A stretch of 64,000 nucleotides of DNA, taken from assembly GCA_033439295.1 (NCBI GenBank), contig JAVTLE010000018.1:930001-994000 (forward strand). Reading direction: 5' to 3'. The stretch is from Deuterostichococcus epilithicus (lineage: Eukaryota; Chlorophyta; Trebouxiophyceae; Prasiolales; Stichococcaceae). How positions within the stretch are numbered: position 1 is the stretch's first letter; each line of letters starts with the position of its first letter. Below, piece after piece: positions 47,853 to 58,900 of the stretch. Below the pieces are notes generated by a model. That model was not told the DNA's origin. It saw nothing but the letters and a program-made list of their open reading frames with translations, and ran no database searches. The position numbers were made by a program, and so were the translations under genes.

Positions 47853-50800
47853 ATGTCTCGCTGCCAGCGGGCAGCGGGCATCGCACGCCTGTGCGCTCGG
47901 GTGCACACCGATGCCTCCGCCGCCGCCGGCGGCGCACACGCAGCGGCGCTGCAGCCGGGGCTGCCGACGCAGCAGCGGTGGTCGGTGCTGCCCACGCTGT
48001 CGGGCTGGTATACGGGTACACGGGAGCTGGGAAGCGGCGCAGATGCCACAAGAGAAGGGTCGCCATGCCAGCAGCATGGCAGCGCCGCCGCTGGCAGCCG
48101 CGCGCTGCTTTTCAGCAGCCTCAGTGCCCCGAACCTGCAGATGGCAGCCGGGAGGCATGCCATACAGCAGGTAGGTCAGTTGGTGCACGCTTAGACCTTT
48201 CACTCGTTATTAATCCTGGTACTGCATCCACGTCCTTGCTGCCTATGCAGAGCCGACGTCGGCGCCGACGCCGGCGTGCTGAACCACTGCTGCTCCCTCG
48301 TACTGCAGGCCACTGGCGGCATGCCTGGCGCAGCCGCGGCTTGGCGTTCGCTCGCCACAGACGCACAGCAACCGCCGCAGCCTGCCCAGCCGCAGCCGCA
48401 GCTGCAGCTGCAGCCGCGTGGCAACCAGCAGGAGCAGCTGGGCTCTGCGGCGCCAGACGCTGCAGCCGGTGATGCCAAGGTCACGAGCGGCGCCAGGCCT
48501 CCGCTGCAGACCCTCGAGGCGAAAGGTGAGATTGGGAGTGCTTCCCACCCGAGCGGCGCTGCGGTGGCGCCTTGCGCATATACAATAATCGGTCTAGGTG
48601 ACTCGCGTGGCGCATTTGCAGCCCGTGTATCAGAGCACACAGTGAACGAGAGCAGGGTGCAAAGGCTGCTCTGTTGGCGGCAAAGTGCAGGGCTTGTCCT
48701 CCGTTCAAACGTTGTAGCTGTGACTTCACATCTGGCAGACCGGCGATGCCAAGTCCGCCCACGAGATGCGCAAACGGTCATGCACCAGGCAGCTATTGGA
48801 TGCATCTTCGATTTGTAATGCTGGTGTTCGTTCTGAAGGCGAGGCGATGCCGAGCCGGTCAGCTGTTGGATGCATCTTCGGTTTGTGATGCTGGTTCTCG
48901 TTCTGAAGGCGAGGCGATGCCGGACCGGGAGATCCTGGGCACTCTGTTTGACTACCTGTGGAACAAGGAGCACGGCTTCCGGCGCCGCATCGGCCTCGCG
49001 ATGGGCCTGCTCATTGTAAGCAAGGGCATGAACATCACGGTGAGCCGGTGCCATCTGCCCTGCGCTGGGCCTTGCGATGGGCCCGTGCATCGTCAGCAAG
49101 GGCATGAGCACCCCGATGAGCGCGAGAGCACACTGCTGGCTAGCCGCCTGCCGGCGGCGGCGCAGCAGGGGGCTTGCGAGCCAGCAGTTGCCAGAGGTAG
49201 GCAGCTGCCGCTTCGCAAGCAGGCTCACCCCTACCCTGACGGCGCCGCAGCTGAAGCCGTGTCCGCACGACTGGACGCATGTGTATCCCACAGCGTGCTG
49301 CATTACTGCCTGTCGCACAAGGTGCTCACTCGCACCTTATGCGGCAAATACAGCCCTCGCCAACCGAGCCACATCTTGTCACTGCTCTTTTGACTGCTCA
49401 TGGGATCCAGGACCCTCTTCGATTTCCCTTGCGCAGGTGCCGTTCATGTTCAAATATGCAATCGACGGCCTGACGCTGGACACCAGCGGCGCGACGGCTG
49501 TGGGGCCCTACCTGGCGCTGACGCCGGCGGCCCTGATCGCGATGTATGGCGCCGCGCGCGCCGGCTCCGCGCTGTGCAACGAGCTCCGCAATGCCACCTT
49601 CGCCAAGGTGGGAGGCGCCGCTGCCTGCCCCACCACTGCATGCTTCGGCTTTGGCAGTGATGGTGGGCGGCAGCAGATGGGGACCCTGCTCCCCGGATTT
49701 TGGGGTTCAGGATTTCCCCATTACACACGCCTGGCACCCTGTCCTGCGTCCGCACAAGCAGGGGACGTCGGATGTCAACTCCATCGCCGTGCCGCATTCT
49801 GGCACTCGTGCCCCAAGTCGATGCTGACGCCCCCGCCGACCTGCTCGCTCGTGCGCGTGCAGGTGACGCAGAACACCATACGCCGGGTGGCCAACACGAC
49901 CTTCGAGCACCTGCACAACCAGGACCTGGCCTTCCACCTGTCGCGCCAGACGGGCACGCTGTCGCGCGTCATCGACCGCGGCACCCGCGGTGCGCCGCTC
50001 GTGCCACACCCACTTCCGGTTTACCTGCCCACTGCCCTGCACTCACCACAGCTGTGCTGGTGGCGCACTGCTGCAACGGAACAACCACCCCGAGACATGC
50101 GCAGCCTGTACATCCAGCAGACAGTCCTGGAGGGCGACCGCACCCCAGTCTCCAAATCCCACAGCTCCCTCGGCTGAATACCCCCACACGCCGGCGCTCG
50201 CACCAGGCACCCTCGTCGCTGCCTTTGCTGCGCAGGCATCAACTTCATACTGAGCAGCATGGTGTTCAACGTGGTCCCCACGGCGCTGGAGGTGTCCCTC
50301 GTGGCCGGCATCCTGGCATGGAAGTGCGGCCCGGCGCTGGCGGGCCTCACCGCAGCCACGCTGGTCGCCTACATCGCCTTCACCTTCGCTGTGACCCAGG
50401 CAAGGACCCTCGGCCGCTGTCCGTAGCGTCTGCCGCGTGTTCCTGCTGAAAGTGATAAGATCATCACAACGCTGCTGCTGCAGCGGCACACCAGGCACCG
50501 GGCGCGCACATGGACCTTCAATGCGCTGTCTGACTGCTTCCCGCTTCCGCTGCCGCAGTGGCGCACCAAGTACCGAGTGCGAATGAACAAGGCGGACTCG
50601 GAGGGCGGCTCTCGCGTCATCGACAGCCTGCTCAACTACGAGACCGTCAAGTACTTTGGCAACCAGGGCCACGAGCAGGCCCGCTACGACTCCTGCCTCG
50701 AGCGTGCGCCCCCTGCCCGCTCAAACCCTCCCGACTGCTGGTCTTGCTGCTTTCCCTACCCTGGACCTGCACCACTGCTTTTTGACGGGACGGGCAGCGC

Positions 50801-53800
50801 TGGCAGAGCCACCGCTGGGCAGAGAGACACACCGTCGCGGGGCGCTCAGGTCAAGGCAGCTCCCTGTTGCCGCCAGCACCAGGAGCCGGCCCGCCGGAGC
50901 CTACCGCGGACAGCCCGAGTCTGCTGTTCCATCAGCGCAACCGCCACGGCCACGACCCGCCATCCGGAGGCGCCTCTGTTTGAGATCTCCGCCTGGTGCC
51001 CCGCGCCTCTCCTGTGCACAGGGTACGACGGCACAGCGCTGAAGACGCAGCACAGCTCGACCGCCTCAGGTTGATGTCACCCCGCTTGGAACAGGCAAAA
51101 TCAAGTCACTCCACCTGCTTTTCAGGGTACGAGGCCGCGGCGCTGAAGACGCAGTACAGCCTTAGTGCCCTGAACTTCGGGCAGAACCTCATCTTCAGCG
51201 GCGCGCTGGCGGGCGCGATGCTGCTCACCGCGGACGGCATCGCCGCCGGGCAACTCACCGTCGGCGACCTCGTCATGGTCAATGGCCTGCTGTTCCAGGT
51301 GCCCGGCCTGCCTCCGTCCCGGTCAGGCTGTTCAATTTTGGTGCCACTGCGGCGGGCCGGCTGGCAGCCTCGTCATGGGACCTGGTCGTGCTGTGTGGCA
51401 TGCTGTCCCGCCGGGGGACTCCTCAGCCTGCCCTGGTGCAGTGTTCGAACTTTTGTGGTCCTGTCCTGTCGCCTTCGGCAGCTGACATCAGCACAGCTGC
51501 CAGCGCGCACACAGACGTCCATGCAACGAGCACACACTTCGCAGGCTGCGAGCAGCTTACACCTCCAAATGCTCACATCTCATGGCTGAATCAGCCTTCC
51601 CTCTGAAACAACGCGCAGCTGTCGATGCCGCTCAACTTCCTGGGCACGGTGTACCGGGAGACGAAGCAGAGCCTCATCGACATGGGCGCCATGTTTGCGC
51701 TGCTGCGGGAGGGCTCCGATGTAAAGGTATGTGAAACCGTTTGGAATCATCTGCAACTGCCAAGCACGCCTACTCTCACCCAGCTACCCAGCCACCCATC
51801 TCCCCTCTGCACGACCCTGCTGCACCTGCATGCATGTGGGCGCCGTCAGGCACGACTCCGTTATGATGATTATTATTGACCTATCATGCAAGGCCGTGCG
51901 GCATCGTCGGCGTCCGGAACATGTGTCGGGGGTGCAGCGTCCCGCACCCGTACCTGTGTGGAGCCATCTGCATCCCCTGCGGAAGCCCAGCCTGCGGCAC
52001 GCCGCCGCCGCCACCTCACCAGAACGACCTGTCCCCTCCGTGCTGCCCACTGTTTTAGTGGGTCTCATGTGCGCCGCTCAACTGCCTCAACACCGTTCCA
52101 CCACAGGACAAGGCGGGCGCTGTGGAGCTGCAGCCGGCGCCCGCCGGCCACGACATCGAGTTCCGGGACGTGGCATTTGGCTACCGCGACGGCGCGCCGC
52201 CCATCCTGGATGGCGTCTCTTTCACCGTGCCCGCCGGCACGTCGTGCGCCTTCGTCGGCACCAGCGGCAGCGGCAAGTCGACACTGCTCAGGTATGTTGT
52301 AGGCTTGGTACGTAACACAAACCTTTCATCCTGTGCCCGCCGGCACGTTGTGCGCCTGTGTCGGCACCAGCGGCAGCGGCAACTCGTGATTACACAGGTG
52401 CATGCGTGGGGTGTCCCTTCCTTTTTGGCTCGGCGGCACCTCCTGCACATTAGTGGGCACAGCAGCAGCAGCATATCGACACTGCCTCAGGCGCGCCTGC
52501 TTGGGCTCTCCTTGCTTCTCTACTGCCTTTGCCTTCCACCCTTTGCCAAACCTTTGCAAATCCACAAAGCCTAACCCCCTTCGACCAGAGCGCCACACGT
52601 GTAAACCTCCGCTTGGACAACGCAGGCTGCTGTTCCGGTTCTACGACGCCAACGGCGGCAGCGTGCGGGTGGGCGGCCGCGACGTGCGCGACATCACCAT
52701 GGCGTCCCTGCGCGGCGCCATTGCCCAAGTTCCCCAGGCGCGGAGAACTGCCCGGTCGATTCCGACTGACACGTTTCCGGCAGGGCTTCATGTGCTTTCC
52801 CTGCCTCCTCTGATGCCCTCAGACAGGCTGCGGCGCTCGTACGATCTCTCTGCTGACTGGTGCCTGCACGACCGCGCCTGCGCCTGAGACACGAGGGCCG
52901 GCACCGTGAGGCCCTGCATCCTGTTGCCAACAGGACATGGTGCTGTTCAACGACACCATCCGGTACAACATCGAGTACGGTCGCCTGGGCGCCGGCGAGG
53001 CGGCCGTGCATGCCGCCGCCCGCCAGGTATTTGTCTCTCCCCACCCGCCAAACACTCCACTCCTCAAAACTTTCCATCCTTCGCTCGTGATGGATGCAGG
53101 CACTGCAAGCAACTGACGCTTGCATCATCCGCTGCCTCGTCCATGTGCTGTTGGCTCTGTATACTGCACTATGCGGACCAGGACTTGCATCAAGTTGCAA
53201 TTTTGACCCCTCGATCAATGGCCGCGAGGCAGGCCTTGAGGGCTATTGCGGTGCCCCTTTTGCAGCGCCCAGCCGCCTGCGGCATGTCTTTTAACAACCG
53301 TTTGCGGCATGTACCCTCAAACTTGTGCCTCGAATCTCTGCCTCCAAACTCTGCGCAGGCGGCGGTGCACGATGCCATCATAGCGATGCCGGACGGCTAC
53401 GACACCATCGTCGGCGAGCGCGGCCTCAAGCTCAGCGGCGGCGAGAAGCAGCGCGTGGCCATCGCCCGCGCCTTCCTCAAGGCGCGCATTGAAAACCATA
53501 ATTTTGAGAAAAGCAGTTTCACTTTAGATCAATCACACGGCGGGCTCGCCGCTGTGCAGCACATGCCTGCGCTGGCCGGACGGCAGCCTGCAGCGCTGTC
53601 CAGCCACTGCCGGAATGCCTGACGGACAGGAAGTTCACAATCCTGACGTGGAAACCTGCGCACCTGGTGACCGAGTAGGCCCGAGAGACACCCTCCACGC
53701 TTCACGATGAGGCAACCCGCGCATTCGATGCCCGCACAAGTTCCTAAATGCCTGTGCCATGTTTGCGAGTAGTGCCCCTTGACGCACACATTAACCGTTA

Positions 53801-54547
53801 TACTTCTGCACCTTTCTATTCCTACAATCACTCACAGAGGTAGAAAGGCTAGTTTCGCTGGACCGACAGGAGGCGCCCATCCTGATGTGCGACGAGGCCA
53901 CCAGCGCGCTGGACAGCCGCACCGAGGGCGACATCCTGGCGGCGCTGCAGCAGCTGGCGGCGGGCCGCACCAGCCTCTTCGTCGCGCACCGGCTGTCCAC
54001 CGCCGCGCAGGCCGACAAAATCGTCGTCCTGGACAAGGTGCNTCCTTCTCATGTTGCATGNCTTGTCCCACACACTACACTCCCCCGCGCGCAAGCAAGC
54101 TTGCGTGCCTTCTGCTCAAACCAGCTGTTTGTTGCGTCGGCAACACAGCTGCTGACAGGGCATCCACAGTCTGTGGCTCGTGTAGGTCTCTGGGAAGCGG
54201 CTGCTCATGCCGGCGTCACAATTTCTGATGCAAAACGACCCAAAACGCAGGGCCGCGTCGTGGAGGAGGGCTCGCCGCAGGAGCTGCTGGCGGCCGGCGG
54301 CCGCTACGCCGAGCTGTGGGCACGCCAGGCATCTGTGGACGACGTCGCCGGCGCCGACCCTGCGGCGGCCGCTGCAGCGGGCTCCGACGGCGACGACAAG
54401 GAGCAGGCGAGCTCTTTACTCAGTTCATCATCGCCTCTGGCGCCCGACCGAGCTGGGACCTGGGGCAGTGCGGAAAGCTCTGACAGTGCGTGTTGCTGCG
54501 GCCTGACGGGGGCGCATGGTGTCGAGGCTGCGCGACGTGCGCCATAG
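47853..54547 (+). CDS. ATM: Mitochondrial ABC transporter of the Atm1/ABCB7 (ATM3) family
   Basis: Half-transporter of the inner mitochondrial membrane that exports a glutathione-sulfur compound needed for cytosolic iron-sulfur assembly. Exons: 47853-48170, 48309-48525, 48909-49039, 49437-49607, 49863-49989, 50236-50399, 50559-50703, 51126-51298, 51619-51726, 52107-52291, 52626-52737, 52934-53026, 53359-53481, 53870-54037, 54251-54547 (2532 nt, 843 residues). The Arg/Ala-rich N terminus ([19 protein letters not shown]) is a mitochondrial presequence. Membrane part: [46 protein letters not shown]. ATPase: Walker [10 protein letters not shown] (K575), signature LSGGEKQ (673-679), Walker [13 protein letters not shown] (D697, E698), H-loop VAHRLST (H729). 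NYETVKYF and NFGQN are Atm1-family marks. Introns after 50399, 52737 and 53481 start with GC. Ns at 54042 and 54061 are intronic. Confidence 0.94.
48793..48908 (+). repeat. Tandem copies upstream of ATM exon 3
   Basis: A unit of about 70 bp containing TTGGATGCATCTTCG, TTTGTGATGCTGG and TTCTGAAGGCGAGGCGATGC occurs twice; the second copy runs into the acceptor and start of exon 3 at 48909. The two differ at only a few bases. Confidence 0.9.
49065..49120 (+). repeat. Intronic echo of ATM exon 3 end
   Basis: Resembles 48991-49045: GCGATGGGCC, AGCAAGGGCATGA and a final GATGAGC against GGTGAGC. Begins 26 bp after the exon. Confidence 0.85.
51020..51072 (+). repeat. Intronic echo of ATM exon 8 start
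   Basis: GTACGACGGCACAGCGCTGA matches GTACGAGGCCGCGGCGCTGA near 51127, followed by AGACGCAG.ACAGC in both. Offset about 105 bp upstream. Confidence 0.85.
52335..52496 (+). repeat. Two intronic echoes of the ATM Walker A exon end
   Basis: The exon end at 52231-52291 (GCCGGCACGTCGTGCGCC...GGCAGCGGCAAGTCG) recurs at 52335-52399 with high identity and, more decayed, at 52433-52496. In the first copy the Walker A Lys codon AAG has become AAC. Confidence 0.88.
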
Positions 54548-55903
54548 GCCTTTGCAGCTTGCCGGCCGTCGAGTCTCCCGTCGGCCGACCGCGCAGCAGG
54601 CGGGATGCCCAGCCGCTGTCGAGCGTTGCAAAACGATGACTCCGCATCGCAGCCTGCGCGCAGGGCAGCGGGCTGTTTGGCGGCGGCCTGGACCGGCGGC
54701 ATGGCGACGTCGCCGGCTCTATGCACTGAGGCGCCGCTGCGCAGGCCGCGGCTGGTACAGAGGGGCACGCCTACCCGACTGCAGACACGCTGTCGCCTGC
54801 TGGCGGCCATGTAGCTGGTGGGAGCGGACCCATGGTCCAAGGGGGAACGATGGCGCCGACCCCTTGCGCAGCGGCAGCACACGAAGGCCCAGAAGCACAG
54901 TTTCAACGAACACCATGGTAGTTGATCATGAAGGGACCTCCAAACAGGGACGTCCCGGGCACTGGTTGCTGCAGCTGTGCAGCAGGCCATAGTTGGACCC
55001 GGCGCCAAGTTGACCAGTGCTAGGTGCGCAGGTTGGACATTCAGAGACCATGACGGCACGCGCATTTTGGTGATAGGTGGTTACAGAGTCCGCGGAACCA
55101 GTAAAGAAGATTCTGTGCCTGATGGACGCTGGTTCAGGCTGCTAGAACACAACAAGCCCTTCCGGGTTCTGAATCAAGAATGAGCACAATTCCAGCAGCC
55201 CTGTCCATGGCAGTCTTCGAACGGCAGCACTGTCGGATCCAATCTCTGGTGCAGCGGCTATGTTGTGCAAAAGCAAAAAAGTCAGAGCAATGCGTCTGTT
55301 GCTCAGATCTGCGGAATGGCCGCTTGCTACCTCTTCCTTCGCCGCCGCCACTGGCGAAGCACGCCGTCAGTTCACATCGGACACGCCGTCAGGGTGGTCA
55401 TCTGCGCCACTCAAACTCATCTGCCATTAACTTCCTTCCCTTCTACCAATGCCTCCTAGTGGTGCTGAGCCCAAGGCAACTGCGCTGCCAGCGCCTGCTC
55501 GTCTGTCTGCGACCAAATCGAGGGCCAAACGGCCGGTCGAACATTGGTGTTGTTTCTTCCTTTGCTTTCGTACACGCCGGCTTGGTCTGACATTCTGTAA
55601 ACGCACAATATGGCCCGCCCTCTCTACGGGCCGCAGTGATACCTGTGCTAGTGCTGAGTTTCTCTCGGGCTGGGGAAGTGCTACGCTGTCCGCCTTTTTT
55701 ACGGCACCGCATGACTCCAGGTCGCAAGTGTTTCAAACTCTGCGCCCAGCTTCACCCGCAGCACTGACCAGGGTGCGCGGCCACTTGGCACTCGGCGTCC
55801 GCGGTGCCTGCTGGGGGCACGTCGCCGAGCGGCAGCCTTTGGGCGCCACTCTGCCGCCACCGCTGCCGCCGCCACCGCCGCGTCAGCTGATGTGCTCCTG
55901 GCA
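54548..55903. other. Intergenic between convergent ATM and kinase genes
   Basis: The longest gene-free stretch (about 1.35 kb). The left half is GC-rich, the right half less so. I see chance frames on both strands but nothing with a recognisable domain, and no RNA gene. Presumably two 3' UTRs and spacer. Confidence 0.5.
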
Positions 55904-58900
55904 TTAGACGATGTCGTCGCGGGAGGTGGAGTTGTCCAGGTCCGCTGTGCCGTATGTCGCCGCCGAGCCGCCCTGCAGAGGGTGGACGGGCGTGAAGGGT
56001 GAGAGACGGCACGGGAACCCGCAAGGCAGGCGTTGCAAAATCAACGGAAACTGACGATGCCGTTCTGCAGGTGCTGGCGATGTGCAGGAGGCAGCCCTCC
56101 CGACAAGCGGACAACAAATGACAAGCACTAGCAGACAGGGGCCCACAGTCAAGCGACGCAAGGCCTGCGGAGCACGGCGCCGGCGCGACATCGCAGAAGC
56201 TGTCACGGGACTGTGCATGGAAAAAAGGTTTTCCTGATCATTCTATTTATTAGGAACGCACCGAGTCCATCTCGTCGGAGGCAGGCAGGCGCGCGAAGGG
56301 GCCGGTTGCGGGGCGCGGGATCGGCGCAAAGGTTGCGCTGGTCGCCACGCTGGCCGCCGACGAGCGCGTCGCCTCCAGCTTGGCCTTGATCTCGAACATC
56401 ACGCTCTGGGCGGCGGCAGTGTGGGAAGTCAGGGACTAATTGCTTCATGTTGGGGTCGGGGTCAAGCGGAAAGGAGGTTCGCCTCCAGTTTGGCCTTATC
56501 TACAGCAGCTCGCTCGGAGGGCAGCGGCGGCCATGAGGCATTGATATGATGAGAGGGAGGAGTTCGAGTGGGAGTTGTGAGAGCAGGAGGGAGCACGTCT
56601 GCCCTGGTCTGCCCACTCTCTATAGTGCCCCTCGCCATGGCCAACCAAGCAGTGGAGAGCATGGCAGCAGCACTGCTCTGAAGAGACTTGGGAATCGTTA
56701 TTTTGGCATCCAAAATGAAGTACGAGTGCTGCGCGGTGCAGATACTGATCGAGAAACTGAACTGAGTGATGGCAACCCCGAGTCTCCAGGAGCACAAGAC
56801 ACAGGGCTATTCGGTACCATGGCGACGCTGATTTGCTGCTGAGATCCGGCTTCCCAGCTCTGCATGAGGTGCACCACGGCAGCAGCATGCCCAGTGTGCC
56901 ATGCGCACACAGCCATCACTTTGCCAGGTGCAGCCAAGCCCCCTCCCAGACGATCACACGACGGGAAGTTGAGTGTCCTCGTGACAGCCGCCTGGAGCAA
57001 GCGACTGCGGGGAAGGGTGCGGGCACGCACCTTGAGCTGCGGCTTCTCTCGCTCCTCCATAGGCGTCTTGCCCGGGTCCGCAGTCAGCGTCTCGGCGCTG
57101 TCGTCCAGCGTCATGGTCATGATGTCCGCGGTCACGTCCTGCAGCGTCAGCGGCATGGCAGCATGTCACGCCGGAGCGGCTCCGGTGCGCAGCATGGCGT
57201 CTGCACTCTGTCGCCGCTTGACCCCCGCCGGCCTACCCAGCAGCCGCCCCTGCCGCACCGTCTCAAAGCGGCTCACGCGCAACAGCGACGCCAGACTGCA
57301 GCCCGAGGCGTGTGCGCCGCGCCCCTCCCTGGCGGCGACCAGACCGGAGGACGCGCCATGCAGCACTATGCATACAGCCCAAAGCGGGCGGGCGGGAGGG
57401 AGGCATGCCTAAATCATGATTAAGCGAACCCAGAGGCCCAAACCCTGGCAACGTACCGTGTCCTCGTCGATAGCATCCAACTCGGATGAGGCGTCTAGCA
57501 TCGCGCGGACCTCCTCCGGCTCCTCCCATGCCGGCTCGGAGCGGTACAGCAGCCTGCGGGCGGCGGCAACAAGAGTTAGGGGATACAGCAGGGACCGGCT
57601 CGGAGCAGTACAGCAGCCTGCGGACGGCGGCAACAAGGCTGTGGGGATGCAAGAGAGGGGATACAACAGGGATGTGGCACCAAGGGCAGCAAACTCCAAA
57701 CCGCCGGCTGCGACAATGACGCGCCAATGCTTGTGCAATTCCTGTGGGGCAACCCCTTACGTGTCCGTCACGACATCAGGGTGTAACAGATTACACAAAA
57801 GCGTGCCGAATGCGCTGTGACCTGCCAAGCGGCAGGGAGTTGGACCACAGCGGTTCGAACCTAGAAGACTTACCGGCAGGCCTCCTTGGCGGAGGGGCGC
57901 CCGCTGACGTCGCGCTGGGTGCACGCGGCGATGAGGTCGGCCACGTCCTGCGGGCAGTCGTCGGGCACCACTGGGTCGCGCATGCCGCCGCGCTGCGGCA
58001 CCTCCTGCGGGGGGCAGTCCGTACACACAGCGGTCATGTGGAGGCGAAGGAGGTTTATCGTTCACTCAAATTTTGTTGTTGAAAGGAGGACGCGTGGGCT
58101 GCTGTCGCAGGCTGCTGGCTGGGCGATGGGGTCAGCGCCATGGCAGCCTGCTGGCAAGAGCTGATGAGCCAAAAAAAAGTCCCCATTCGTTGAGCAGCAC
58201 GGCCCCGGTGACAGCTCGAGAACCTTTGCTGAAGCTGCCAGCTTTGTGCGGGGCCACCGGGTGGGGTGCAGTGCCTAGCGAGCCACGCAAGCCGCCGGCA
58301 GCCAGCTGCCGCACCTGTGTCACGATCTCCCACAAGACCACGCCCAGGCTGTAGATGTCCACCTTCTCTGTGCACCTGCACCGCGGATGGGGGCATGAGG
58401 TTCATGGGACATGGGGCAGAAGTTGGGTTCTGGCAAGGAGGCCACGACCTGAGGCAGGAAAGGACAGTTGGCATGCTCTGGGTTGGACACATTGCTCGAG
58501 CCTGCGAGCCTACCCCTGGCAGCACCAACAAGCAGGGCACGTCCGCATCGCAGTGCGAAAACAGAGGACTGAGTCCGGCATCAGAAGCTGACTTACCAGC
58601 TCGGCGCGGTCCGGGCCATGGCGGCACAACCTCACACGACTCTTGCAGACATGAAAGACCCGAAGGGCGAGTCCGACAGCGGTCGGAGGATGCTCACTTC
58701 TCGCCGAGCAGCAGCTCGGGCGCGGCCCAGGCCATGGTGCCCAGCGCGCCGTCGCGCGTGAGGTAGCCGTCAGTCATGATCTTGGCCATGCCCACGTCGC
58801 CGATCTTGGCCACACCGTCCTGCGCAGCAGATGATGGCGCCGCGGTGTGATGCACTTGGTGACGCTGTGCAGTGGCGTGCACATGTGTCGCCGGCAGTGC

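Noticed and set aside
48200-49318. 372-codon minus-strand open frame
   Set aside because: Antisense to ATM exons 2-3 and their tandem repeats; no recognisable motif.
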